Shown here: positions 36,719 to 47,312 of the stretch, in pieces
Numbering within the stretch: the stretch's first letter is position 1
How the letters are laid out: each line of letters opens with the position of its first letter
Assembly: GCA_023515745.1 (NCBI GenBank)
Contig: JALECJ010000007.1
Location: 1,178,001 to 1,242,000 of the forward strand
DNA: 64,000 bases
Origin: Amoeboaphelidium protococcarum
Taxonomy: Eukaryota > Aphelidiomycota > Aphelidea
Direction: 5' to 3'
Made by a program: the position numbers and the translations under genes
Notes under the pieces: model-generated
Seen by the model: the letters and a program-made list of their open reading frames with translations, nothing else
Database searches by the model: none
What the model was told of the DNA's origin: nothing

Positions 36719-37042
36719 TCAAATGCAGACGACTGATTGGTCCAGATCCCTAAGCAATTTGGCTGTGTTCACCTAAGATGTAACACGCCAAGATATAAAT
36801 CTCTCAGGTTCCAATTGCCCCATTTTGAAAGGTATCACATGCTGCCCCTCATAAGAGTCAGGATATACGTATGAGAAGCATTGTTTATAGCAGACGATGC
36901 GCGCCATGACATTGAACTGTTTCTTTGAGCATTCAGTCTGACGCGTCGAAACGAGATATATAGTACGCACAAAACTGTTACTTTCATAGATCATTATTGA
37001 TTAAGAATATCTATGTCTGTAATATGTACGTAATGAAACCAT
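36719..37042 (-). CDS. Small hypothetical protein
   Basis: 107 codons from ATG 37042 (or 91 from ATG 36994) to TGA 36721-36719. The product has five Cys, is rich in aromatic residues and contains ARIVCYKQCFSYVYPDSYEG and FKMGQLEPERFISW. Its composition is globular rather than random. TAA/TAG Gln occurs at two or three places. No family recognised. It lies just upstream of the PGTP gene, same strand. Confidence 0.45.
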
Positions 37043-37345
37043 ACTTAAATTAATATAATATAAATTTTGCATCTCAAACTGTTGAATAGTTCGCGCTTAA
37101 TCAGTGTCTCTACACGCCAACAATGGAAAGATAACAGTGTACAATTACGATTTAAAAGAACAAATTAAATTAATTTCAGCGTGAATTATTTTCTAGTTAT
37201 AACACTAATAATAATAATAATGTGTGCAAATTTTGAAAGTTGACTTCACTCACACTGCTATAATAAAACATCAAGCTAATACTACCAGTAACATTATTTC
37301 AACGAAACTATCGGCCGTCGTTTCTCTCATTTTCAAAAATCGAAA
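37043..37345. promoter_or_regulatory. AT-rich divergent spacer before RPB12
   Basis: About 300 bp of AT-rich DNA with an (ATA)n-like stretch near 37,207-37,220. It is the presumed promoter of RPB12 and of the small minus-strand ORF. No coding signal. Confidence 0.35.
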
Positions 37346-37584
37346 ATGGATCAAAGTAGAACAGTTTAGTCATAATAGGCTATTCAGCCCGTGTTTTATA
37401 TCTGCGGAAATTGTGGGAAAGACACCGAGCTTAAGCCGAAGGACCCCATCAGATGTAAAGAGTGTGGCTACCGAATTCTGTACAAGAAGAGGACAGCTAA
37501 AAGTAAGATATATTAGTATTTTTTCCTGTTGATGATCGAACCGCTGATTGTGAGTGTGTAGTCGTTCAATATGAAGCCAGATGA
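37346..37584 (+). CDS. RPB12: RNA polymerase I/II/III subunit RPABC4 (RPB12), 2 exons
   Basis: Exons 37346-37502 and 37562-37584; intron 37503-37561 (59 nt, GTAAGA...TGTAG). 59 residues with the single zinc ribbon CGNCGKDTEL...IRCKECGYRILYKKRTAK. The splice adds the conserved end IVQYEAR (VVFDAR in relatives) before TGA. This smallest shared polymerase subunit binds one zinc through the two CxxC pairs. Two of the first ten codons are TAG/TAA Gln. Confidence 0.95.
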
Positions 37585-37651
37585 ATGATTATATAATATA
37601 AATGCTTTTAATTCTAAATAGGCTAGTGTTGATTGTGAGAAATCTATTCAT

Positions 37652-39561
37652 TCAAAATTTTGACGTGTTACCACTGGCAACAACTGACTACCGGCGAATC
37701 AATTCCTTCAAGCCTTTTATCTCCTCCTCCATCTCGAAATTCTTGGTTGTTATGTCCTACACACGAACAATTGTTAAAGAAGTGCATTCAAAGTGATGCT
37801 TACCGCTATGATCGATTGCAATTTTGCATTAATCTCTGTGAGTAGCTGTTGCTCAGTCGAGGATTTCTACTTTCCAATCTGCTGCAAGCTTGAAAGTGAC
37901 GCGTCGCGTTTGAGCTGAGCCGGAGTCAACATTGATGCATTTTCCCTCAGTGCATACTAAATTACCATTTTAGACTTGATATCTAAATCTTTCGCCATTT
38001 TGCTCACCTTATCTGACAATTGCTTAATCTCGGCATCCTTTTTACGCCAAATCTCCATGTTTGTCGCATCTTTGGGAAATGCATTGGCTTTCGCTTCCGT
38101 TAACTGAGATGTCAGATCTTTGATCTTGCTTTCGCTTACTGTTTTGGTGTTGTCCAGCTCCTATTGCAGAAGCGCAATACTGCTCTTGACTTACTCGAGC
38201 TACTACGTTACCAAATCTCTGTCGCCTGTCAATAATTTGACACTTTCTTAAAGCGTTTGATTGGCTCCTGTGAGATCATTAATCTTCGCGTCACCCTCCA
38301 GCTTTGTCTACTATAACTCTTACAAAAACTGCTAAGTCTTCTTATAGTCTTCTTGCAGACTATCGTACTATTGCGCAAGCTATTGATTTGATGAGTTTTC
38401 AGCATCTAGGCGCAACTTTAATTGTTTCAAAGCTTCAATCTTTTCCATCAATGATTTAGACTGACGATCTTGAGATTATCGAGACACGTTCAGCTCGGCA
38501 TTCAGCAGCTCGATCTATCCTTTGTATTCGTTACAGGTATCTTGCAACTACACGATGCTCTACTTCAGACTCTCTTAAACAGATATGTTGTCGGAAATCT
38601 AATCTTGCAAACTATCAACTTGAGCCATTGATTGAACCAATCTAGCCTTTGACTACTCATTATCCACTTGACTTTCATTCAACTTCATCTGCAAATTTAC
38701 AATCATTCTATCCTTCTCTTCGCTAATCTTTTGATTCTTTAGCAACCCATCACTTTACTACGCGTGCTTTTTCTCAACTTGAGCTAGGATCTCCTTCTCC
38801 CTTGCCGCCAATTTGGACTGATAATCTTTACCTATTTACTCAATCTAATCCTGCATCTCCCCTTTTAGCTTGGCTATATCTGCATTCTTCTATTCAATCT
38901 GCAAATCTTTAGCATTCAGCTATTACTAGAATTAAGATATTTTCTCTTGAAGCGTGGTTACTAGATCACTTTAATCATCAGATTGGCTCATTCGGTTATC
39001 ATGAACAGTGGACTCAACGACTTCTCTGGCCATAGCGCCGAGGAGCAAATCTGTTTATATACAAACATCTTACAATATCTTGCCATCTCCAATTTCACTC
39101 TACAGTGATGTGACACCAATATCATTATAGTGCGATTGCTTGTGCTATAACTGTTGTTTCAACTTCTCATACTCTTTCTTATCTACCGATTGACTGAGTT
39201 GAGCTTTTAAAGCGACATTCTACTCTTTGTACTCCTTCAGAAGCTCTAATTCTGTTTTCAAATGCTCGATTTCATGCTTAAGCTAATCTTAATGAGATGC
39301 ACCGGTAGATGATTTAGCAATTTCCTGCTTATTTGGAGCCTGCTGCAAAACAGCTTTGGGCTCTTGTTGCCCTTGATTGTTGTTGTTGTTGAGTGCACGA
39401 CTCAAAGCTTGCTACTATTGCTAATAAATTTCCTTTGCTTTCCCAAATATAGACATTGAATGAATAGACTTGATACTTTAAACCGAATCTTGAAGAAAGA
39501 TATTATCCTGCGACAAAAAAATTTGGTCAGCTGCAAAAAGCTTATTGGTAAACGTTTCCAT
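37652..39561 (-). CDS. Long coiled-coil (golgin-like) protein, 2 exons
   Basis: Exons 39561-37804 and 37756-37652; intron 37803-37757 (47 nt, GTAAGC...TGTAG), the shortest seen. 620 residues, nearly all heptad-rich coiled coil from about residue 90 to the end (ELELLKEYKEQNVALKAQL, KDRMIVNLQMKLNE). The Gln/Asn-rich N-terminal linker contains NNNNN. Roughly 60 Gln codons are TAA/TAG, so a standard-code caller finds no ORF here. No GRIP, GRAB or motor domain recognised. Golgi tether, centrosome and nuclear-envelope proteins are all possible. The start codon shares a CCATGG with a possible ferrochelatase start on the other strand. Confidence 0.8.
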
Positions 39562-39685
39562 GGCAACTACTGATCAAGTTACTCGAAAGCGCGCTCAAAC
39601 GGCAGATTTTTAAGCGAGCGAAGTTCTCTTTGTTCTTCATTCAGTACATGTCGGAGTGACGAAATCTAAAAACAATAATAATTTT

Positions 39686-40912
39686 ATGACGTCAAAAGTT
39701 AAAACTGCGATATTGTTATTTAACCTCGGTGGTCCTGGAAGTATACCGGAAGTAAAGCCATTTCTGACGCGCCTGTTCTCAGATCCAGATCTGATCGAAC
39801 TGCCAATGTCAAGATCGTCGTTATTCAACCGGATACTGGCACTAAGACAAAAGTCCACGAATACTGTCGCCCACTCTGAATCTGCCAATTAGAAATTCAA
39901 AAGTCTGCTTTCTGATAGCGTAGTTAAAGAAGATGTCCCACATGTCTAGAAACTTTTCGCGGATGTTATTACTAAACGAAGATGCTAGAAGATTGAAAAT
40001 CAGTATCAGCAGATCGGCGGTCAGTCACCTATTAAGAAATGGACAACTTTACAAATGGAGAAGATGGTTAAGTTGTTGGATCAAGTGAGTCCGTAGACTG
40101 CTCCGCATAGGCCTTACATCGCATTCAGATACGCAGAACCATTGACTCAAGAGTCTCTTTATCAAGCAATCAACGATGGTGCTGAGCGTATAATTGGATT
40201 TACCTAGTATCCATAGTATTCATGCAGCACTACTGGCTCAAGTCTCAATGAATTAGCCACTGCTGTGAAGAGACTAAAACCAGAGTTGCGCGACAAGTTG
40301 AAGATGTCATTCATTGATAGATGGCCTATACAGAAGGGATTGGTGGAAGCTTTTGCCCAGAATATCAAAGCCAAGTTGGATGAGTTTCCCGCTGAAGATA
40401 GAAATCGTGTTTTATTACTGTTCAGTGCTCACTCACTTCCAATGTCAGTTGTGGACCGCGGTGACACGTATCCGCAGGAAGTTGCAGCCACTGTACAAGC
40501 TGTAATGGAGCGCCTCGGTCATTCCAATCCATACCGTCTCTCTTGGCAGTCAAAGGTTGGCCCGTCTAGATGGTTATCCCCTTAGACTGCTGATGTAGTG
40601 AGTATGCTTGGGAAGAAGTTGCATCAAAAAGATAAAAATGTGATTGTTGTCCCTGTTGCTTTTACATCCGATCACATTGAGACTCTGTTTGAAATTGATA
40701 TTGAGCTGATGGAAGACGCTCATAAATTGGGCTTGAATATGAAGAGATGTGATTCTCTGAATGACTCTGAGACTTTCATCCGGGGAATGGTGGACTTGGT
40801 GAAGGATCACATTGATTCCGGATTCCGATGCTCTCAGTAGTTGCACATGCAGTGCCCTGGATGTTAAAAACAATCATGTCGAAACATGCGTGAAACTCTG
40901 TTACAACAATGA
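39686..40912 (+). CDS. HEM15: Ferrochelatase, [2Fe-2S] type
   Basis: 408 residues from ATG 39686; an in-frame ATG at 39560 would add 42 basic residues that might serve as a mitochondrial presequence. It inserts Fe2+ into protoporphyrin IX at the matrix face of the inner membrane. Signatures: [41 protein letters not shown] (catalytic His) and [19 protein letters not shown]. The C-terminal extension CPGCQKQSC, together with the Cys in QYSCST, gives the four cluster ligands known from animal and fission-yeast enzymes. TAG/TAA are read as Gln at conserved positions. Identification firm; start uncertain. Confidence 0.94.
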
Positions 40913-41159
40913 TCAAATTTAGTGACTTCATTGATTAATTTGCTTTAAACATCTTGTCTAGAATCCATTCATTTAAATATTAACCGGGGAGAATCTATCA
41001 TTATGTTAGTCAGTCTAAAGGTAATCGCTCATTAGAGGAAACGCGCTGTGACTTTCCCGCTGAAGATCTGAGCGAGATTTCTCTTCGTCTTATAACAGAT
41101 CTCCGTTAATAAGCTGCATATTCTTCGTATTATCATAATATTTACCAAATTCCACAACA

Positions 41160-43192
41160 ATGGACACTAATAAAAGAAAGGAAGAACTGGAGAGGAAGAG
41201 ATAAAAGTTGGCTGAACTTAAAAAGGCTAGAGAAGAGCGAAAGTAGGCTAGTGCATAGCAATCACCTCGGCCAAAGAGAAGCGGGGAACAGGCATCGACT
41301 GGATCAGTTGGCGCTGCTGCTAGTTTAGATGCCAATGCACAGGTGGAATAACTTGTAGCTCAGCTAGTCAGTCAACATGTATCTCCGATTAAGTCGTCTG
41401 CCAGTAAAGAGTAGTTGGACGATAATGATGGTAGTAAGACCACCTCAGTGCCTGCTAATGTGGAACCTCAATTTTAACTGTCGTAGTCTCACTCTTTCGA
41501 AATTAAACCGGTGGTAAGATTTCTCTATAAAATACTATAATTATACTTGGCTTATATGTAAAAATTATACTTGTAGTCAAAAGTGATGTATGAGAAGGAG
41601 ATTTAAACTTCAACGCAGGATCTATCACCGCCTCCATAGTCCCCAATGGAAAATGCTGAATGTCCACGTGCTCATGATACATCAGTCGATGAATAGTCTC
41701 AAAATGCTCTCAGTAAAGATTAAACTGAATCAGGATAAGTTTAAATTAAAGCTCTTGATAGTGAGCGGCTTAAATAGTTGCAAAGTAGTTCTAATTATCA
41801 AGATTTTCTCATCAATGCAACCAAGACTGTGGAGAAGGCTATGCGTGATGACTTTGATCTCTTTAAAGACTATACGCTGCGTAGTGCTGGCGGCAGTCAA
41901 GATACTGCATTGAATGACGAAGATTATGTACTTTTAAATGGAGTTAAGTTGAGGAAGGCGCGTATACATTACATTATGCATAACTAATCATTATAACAGA
42001 GTGGTTGCAGTATTTTAGACGTGGATCTATCGCCACACTTTGGCGAACTCTCACTGGCATCTTATTCTATTCAAGGCGATTCTTTATATTCTTCATAGCA
42101 AGTATCATTGTCATAATCAGTATCATCCACGAGAGACTATAATCACAAATCTGGATTAGTTCTTGTGTGGAATGAACACTTGAATGATGTGCCAGAGTTC
42201 ACTTTTACTGCGCACCATGAAGTAAGTAGTGCCAAATTTATCAGTAAGCATCCAAATTTAGTCGTTGGTGGACTTGCGATTGGACAAGTTGTTATTTGGG
42301 ATAATCGTGCTGGTTAGAAGGCAGTCCTGTAGAGTCCTGTATGTGCTAACTGGCATTCTGATAGAATATGTAGATTATTTCTTACTGGCTCGGCATCTGA
42401 TTTGCAATAAATTCACTCAGTATCCGTGGATGGAGTGTTCTGTTCATGGCAAGTTGATATGCTCCACAAGCCAACGGAATGTCTGCAGTTGTAATCAAGC
42501 AAACAGGGATCATCATTAATGTCCGTCAGTTCCTTTGATATATTGGCGGGAGATGATACTCATTTTATCGCGGGATACGAGTAGGGACAGATTGCGTTCA
42601 TTAATCGTTATGATCAGGCAGGTTTGAAAGCTGGTATTATGGATAGTGAGACATTCACACCTCACTTTGGTCGAATTAATAGTATCGATACATTCAAAAG
42701 TTCTCACACTGCACCTGGTGAACTTGTTCTTGCGGCATCAAGTGATCAAACGCTTAGTCTATACTCACTACCATCGTAAAGGCCACATTCTTAAGCCAAA
42801 ACGTAGAATGCTATTATTCATGAGCCAAAAATCGCTATGGAATGTACTCAAGGCGCCGTGCAAGATGCTCGATGGTCTCCGCATAATCCATCTGTGTTTG
42901 CAACTGTGAACGAATTTGGTCAGTTGGATATTTGGAATCTGTTATTCAGTCAAGAGGTAATTTTGATTACGAATCAAGATTATTCATTTATACTTTATAT
43001 TTGTAGGAGCCAATCTAATCGATATAAGTTACAGAAGATCAGTCTGCTCTGTACAAGCTCACGTGGGAATTGAATGGAAAGCATTGTGTTGTTGGCGGTC
43101 GTAATGGTAAACTATACACAATAGACTGCAGTTAAATGGCGAAGCCCCTCAATTCCACAGACGCGTCGAAATTGAAATCTATTCTCTCATGA
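41160..43192 (+). CDS. DYNC1I: Cytoplasmic dynein 1 intermediate chain, 3 exons
   Basis: Exons 41160-41513, 41577-42956 and 43007-43192; introns 63 and 50 nt (GTAAGA...TGTAG and GTAATT...TGTAG). 639 residues. The N-terminus MDTNKRKEELERKRQKLAELKKAREERK is the p150/NudE-binding helix. A linker with EKEIQTSTQD could bind the light chains. A WD40 propeller (about 240-630) has HPNLVVGGLAIGQVVIWDNRAG, the family hallmark, then DGVFCSWQVDML and FATVNEFGQLDIWNL. It ties dynein heavy chain to light chains and dynactin. Together with the p24-like protein and TBCE it marks intact microtubule transport. Confidence 0.93.
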
Positions 43193-43474
43193 TAATACTA
43201 TATATAAACATATATAAATATGTTCCATTTTTGTATTTTGAGTACTTTGATATACTGAAAGTGGCCAGATTATCAATAGTGCAAGTTGATTGGCGGATAT
43301 CGATACTGACCAAATCCCAGTCAAGACATCGATTACAGGTGATCCTATTTTAGTATCCGCCTTCAGATGATCTCAGATGTTGACAACGTTCTTGTCTTTC
43401 TTCCTTTTAAAGATCAGATTTTAGAGATAATAAATTTATTTTACATCCAATAATCAATCTACGTGTTTATAATT

Positions 43475-44593
43475 ATGAAGTATTCCGTTGTTTCAGCCGT
43501 TGTGAGTGTGTTGTGTGTCGCGTCGAATGCCAAGCTGTTTGATACTGAGCGCGGGTGTGTGAAGATGCCGTCAGTGTCCGACTACAATGCCATCATTTTT
43601 GGTGACATGAAAGCCTCTTCTGATGTTGAGGGTAAGTTGGCTGTGTAGGGTAATGCTGAATTTGGTGCTGGCTTCAGTGTCGGTGACAAGCTGCAGAATG
43701 TCAGCGCGTGCAGTGATGCTGTAACTGTTACTGGTGGCTCGTTGAAGTGGCCAAATGGTCGTAACTACTTTGGCAACATTGTGGTTGGTGACAACTCCAC
43801 CTCCAAGATTGAAACTGGCATGATCATGGAGAAGGGGTGTCAGGTGCTGGAGAATCCTCAGCATTTTAACTTCAATGCAGCATGGACTGATGTTAAAGCC
43901 ATGTCTTTGGAATTGTCTAAGATGGCTGACACTGTGGTGTCTCGTGAAGTGGACGCGTTGTTAAACTTGAATTTGACTTTTGGTGGTCAGAGAATGGTTG
44001 AGTGTATGAACGTTGCTGATGGGTCCTATCTAGGCTCTGCTGTGAAGTCTTTCGCCTCCGTATCTGGGTTGAAATAGGGTGCCACTATCGTGATCAACAT
44101 TGCTGGCACGTCTCCTGTCATGGCAAACATGGATCAAGAGGCCTTGGCAGGATTTGATGTGATTTTCAACTTCTACTAGGCCACCACCATTTAGATTTAC
44201 GGCATTGCTGTTAGAGGCGCAGTCGTAGCTCCTCTGGCATCGGGTCAGGGTCTGAATGGTGTTGTCCACGGACCTGTCTATATGAAGTCTTTTGAGGGTC
44301 CACTGTAGATTAATTTGCGCCCACTGCCATCATGTCCTCCTGGTGAGGTAAGTCCGGCTATCAAATGCAGATTGAGACCGACTCCGGAAACTTTACCTCT
44401 TGTTACTACCACCACTAGTGCAACAGTAGAAGTCGCTGCTGCGACTGTTGTCAATCAAACTCCTCTTCCAAATGTTCCTGCGCCTGGCTATGGAGCTCCT
44501 GCCCCTGTTCCAGCTCCTTAATGTCAGTGTGCTCAGAGCCCAAGCTCTTCCAGCACGAAGGCCACGCTACCAACCGGTGGTCCAACTTACTGA
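43475..44593 (+). CDS. Secreted choice-of-anchor A domain protein
   Basis: 372 residues. Signal peptide MKYSVVSAVVSVLCVASNA. Residues about 30-285 match the choice-of-anchor A fold: YNAIIFGDMKASSDVEGKLAVQGNAEF, NIVVGDNSTSKIETG, INIAGTSPV, and the ending VRGAVVAPLASGQGLNGVVHGPVYMKSF. It is followed by a Cys/Pro region and a Thr/Pro/Val-rich tail. The domain occurs in surface and spore-coat-like proteins of bacteria, fungi and oomycetes. Codons are richer in G/C at third positions than in neighbours, suggesting high expression. No GPI signal or TM at the end, so secreted or wall-trapped. Confidence 0.85.
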
Positions 44594-44781
44594 TTGTATG
44601 TATCGAAATCAGCTTGAAGCCTTTTTCTCTAGAATGAATGTTGAAATGATGTTTAGGTGATTGAAGTAGAGTGTAATAAATTTTAATGTTTCAATCTTCA
44701 CCTTTAAGTAAATTTTACCTCACAGTTTTATATCTTGTGACAGCTCGACTGAGCCACTTGTTCTGATCGACGCGTCTCAAA

Positions 44782-45579
44782 ATGGTGAATATTTTGATTG
44801 GAGTAACTGGTAGCGTCGCAACTATTAAATTACCGTTACTCATTGAATAGATTAAGCAGGAATTTTAGTCAGCTGGTAGCTTAAGTCTAAGAGTAGTTGC
44901 CACTCATAACGCCATCCATTTTATTGACAAGAACACACTGCCTTCAGACGTCTAACTTTACACAGATTAGGATGAGTGGAGTTCATGGACCAAACGAGGG
45001 GATCCTGTTCTACATATTGAGGTATTGCATTGAAACCTGATGACGTTTATTGTATGTTTGATTAGATTAATAGCTCCCTTACAAGGATGTGTAGTTGAGA
45101 AAGTGGGCAGATTTGATGGTCATCAGTCCTCTGAGTGCGAACTCTCTGGCTAAAATTGTCAACGGGATGTGTGATAATCTTCTGGTAAATTTCGATCTTT
45201 AATGTATGTCATCTGGATGGCACACCATATCGTGACTTCTAATTACTCTTTATGTATGTAGACGTGTATAGTGCGAGCATGGGACTGTGAAAAGCCTATT
45301 ATTGCGTGTCCAGCCATGAACACTTTCATGTATCAACATCCAATCACTGATCAGCATTTACAGTAGCTACTTCAACTTACAAATTCCCAGAACCGACCCG
45401 TTATCACCGTAATTCCAGCAATTTCAAAGAATCTCATGTGTGGCGATTAAGGTAAATAATTTCTTAGAATGACTGTTTGTGATCTATGACGTGACAGCTG
45501 TGTAGGAGTTGGAGCAATGGCTGAAGTTGAGACGATAGTTCAGACTATAGAGTAAGTTATAAAAGCGGAAAAGCAGTGA
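44782..45579 (+). CDS. PPCDC: Phosphopantothenoylcysteine decarboxylase (PPCDC/HAL3), 4 exons
   Basis: Exons 44782-45021, 45095-45184, 45262-45451 and 45506-45579; introns 73, 77 and 54 nt, all ending TGTAG. 197 residues of a flavoprotein: GVTGSVATIKLPLL, catalytic His in VATHNAIHF, WADLMVISPLSANSLAKI, NGMCDNLL, the PAMNTFMYQHP motif, and the substrate-clamp Cys in LMCGDQGVGAMAE. It decarboxylates 4'-phosphopantothenoylcysteine in CoA synthesis, using FMN. With the LEU5-like carrier this window encodes two steps of CoA supply. An ACGCGT site sits 8 bp before the ATG. Confidence 0.94.
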
Positions 45580-45632
45580 GTCACAAGGTATTCTTTGGAT
45601 TCATCCAAATCCAAAGTATTACCCCCGTTTTT

Positions 45633-45658
45633 GTCTGTTTGTCTGTCTGTCTGTCTGT
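45633..45658. repeat. (TCTG)n microsatellite
   Basis: Six or so TCTG/TTTG units just inside the left inverted repeat, followed by TAAACTCACGCGGTCACACG. Tetranucleotide tracts of this type often lie near ends of repetitive elements. Confidence 0.7.
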
Positions 45659-45743
45659 AAACTCACGCGGTCACACGAATTTTAAGTACATTAGCCAATT
45701 GAGTTTCGCTTTACAAGTCACGCTTATTTAACGTTACACCGAT

Positions 45744-45785
45744 TTTTTTAGTCTGATTGTAAAATTTTTTAGTCTGATTGTAAAA
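45744..45785. repeat. 21-bp tandem duplication
   Basis: Two adjacent copies of TTTTTTAGTCTGATTGTAAAA, period 21 bp, in AT-rich non-coding DNA of the putative element. Confidence 0.75.
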
Positions 45786-46041
45786 ATTTTCTTTTCTTCG
45801 TCAAGCTCTAAGTTTACTAGTATAGTTTATACAGTTAAGTGCACTGCTTTTTTATTTAAAATTGTAGCTGAGATTGCGTGATATTGATTCGTTTATAGAA
45901 TTGAGTGCACCTTGAACTGGGCTTGGTAACTGACGTTACAACACTTCTTGATTTCTTCAAAAATACAACCAATTTAAATTGTATATCTTCAGCAGTTGCA
46001 CTTGTCATTTTGATTATAAGTCTTGAGGCTACGAATTTAAT

Positions 46042-46410
46042 ATGCCACGAGCAATTACGTGATAAGCATGTGTTAGAAAACTAGCTCTATTGCCGTGAAA
46101 AAAAATCTGCAACAAAAAGAGCACAATGCTGTGCCGATTCTCGTTTGATCCACAAGCACGCGACAAATGGCTAAAGTGTACACATTGCATTATAGCCACC
46201 TGTGATAGGAAAAAAGTATCTTCACAGTACGTTTACGCTGGTGCTATAACTGCTCAAAAGAGCATAATCACTCTTAGCACTTTGTCATTAATATATTGTA
46301 GCTTAATGTTGATAGCTTCTTACCATACTGACGTGATTTGCAATTAACGCTACCATTAAAAATTGGCTGGTGAAAGTAATCTTGAACATGATGTAATTTG
46401 AGTTGAAACG
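46042..46410 (+). pseudogene. Decayed THAP-domain-like fragment
   Basis: An ATG (46042) starting MPRAIT, a typical THAP opening, is followed within 100 bp and after a frame change by KKICNKKSTMLCRFSFDPQ and RDKWLKCTHC. This recalls the THAP order CxxxC, then FhrFPxDPxxRxxWL, then Cys. The reading frame stops at TGA near 46,408. The second CxxH pair is not convincing. THAP domains are the DNA-binding part of P-element and THAP9 transposases, which fits the inverted repeats. Weak evidence; could be chance. Confidence 0.25.
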
Positions 46411-46554
46411 CCTGTGAGTATGGGTCTCCACGTGATTTCCTTATAACTTGCACGATGATTAAGAATTTCAATCTCCTAGTGCCAGAAGCATTTAATTACA
46501 CCAATTAAGATTTGGGCGCAGACGCATTAACTTCAAAGTGCTTAGTAATTTGTT

Positions 46555-47027
46555 GATTGTAATAATCGTAGGATTTAAACGTGCCATTACTTTTCTGTGG
46601 GTACAACGAATTCGCGGAGCAAATTCTGCAGCTACATGCATTCGCGAGGTTCGAAATCAAGGTTGACAATATACCGTGCAGTGTTATGAGTATATGCATA
46701 GCTGCCGTAATGGAAATGAATAAATGGTCCAGAACATACCAAACTCAACCATAAACTCAATCTAAATCGCGTTTTATATCATCCCACTGTTAAAACGTCT
46801 AATACGGCCCGACTTAAGTTAATAATAGTACAATAGAACAGTCATGCATTTCCGCTCTTTGCCAACTAATGCTTCACTCAAACGATTAACATACAGTACT
46901 GAAAGTCTTTTACAATCTGAAACTACTATGCCTAGGAGCGCGAACATCTGATACAGCTACCAACGTGTTAAAAGAATCATCAAACTATACTGAAAGTCAA
47001 GACGACACATGCCTCGTCTGTAGCTGA
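46555..47027 (+). other. Unassigned open frame inside the putative element
   Basis: Open (no TGA) for about 155 codons, reading YNEFAEQILQLHAFARFEIK, then a Ser/Thr/Asn-rich part, ending CLVCS at TGA 47025-47027. It has no ATG near the start. The opposite strand is also open (46268-46699). No domain recognised; possibly a remnant of the element's second ORF. Confidence 0.25.
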
Positions 47028-47312
47028 AGTTATAACTGAAAATGATCCGATGCAACACAGTAGCAGTGTATAGTTGCTGAAGTTTCGGACGCAGTTGAAA
47101 CGTTTAGCATCTGCCCCCTCTATCGTTATGCTCTTAACACAATGCAAAAACTGAACCTGTCGGGTCGCGTAAACTTTACAAGTTTAAAACATATATAACT
47201 CATATCATCAGTCTAACTAATCGCCATTTATGTACATAGTAGCTGGATGAATCCAAAGCCGTAGCATGGCGCGCAGCGACATGCCCCCTAAATAATTTAA
47301 ACTCTTTATTTT

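Larger units (their letters stand above)
45593..47258. mobile_element. Possible degenerate transposon bounded by a 15-bp inverted repeat
   Basis: CTTTGGATTCATCCA at 45593-45607 is found as its exact reverse complement at 47244-47258, enclosing about 1.67 kb that carries no intact conserved gene. The left copy is part of a local hairpin (AATCCAAAG at 45608-45616) and is followed by a (TCTG)n tract. Inside are a THAP-like fragment, a 21-bp tandem duplication and several broken frames on both strands. An exact 15-mer inverted match in such a span is unlikely by chance (roughly one in a thousand). No clear target-site duplication is seen, and the boundaries are provisional. Confidence 0.4.

Noticed and set aside
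46630-46660. tRNA T-arm-like GGTTCGAAATC
   Set aside because: No matching acceptor, D or anticodon arms nearby.
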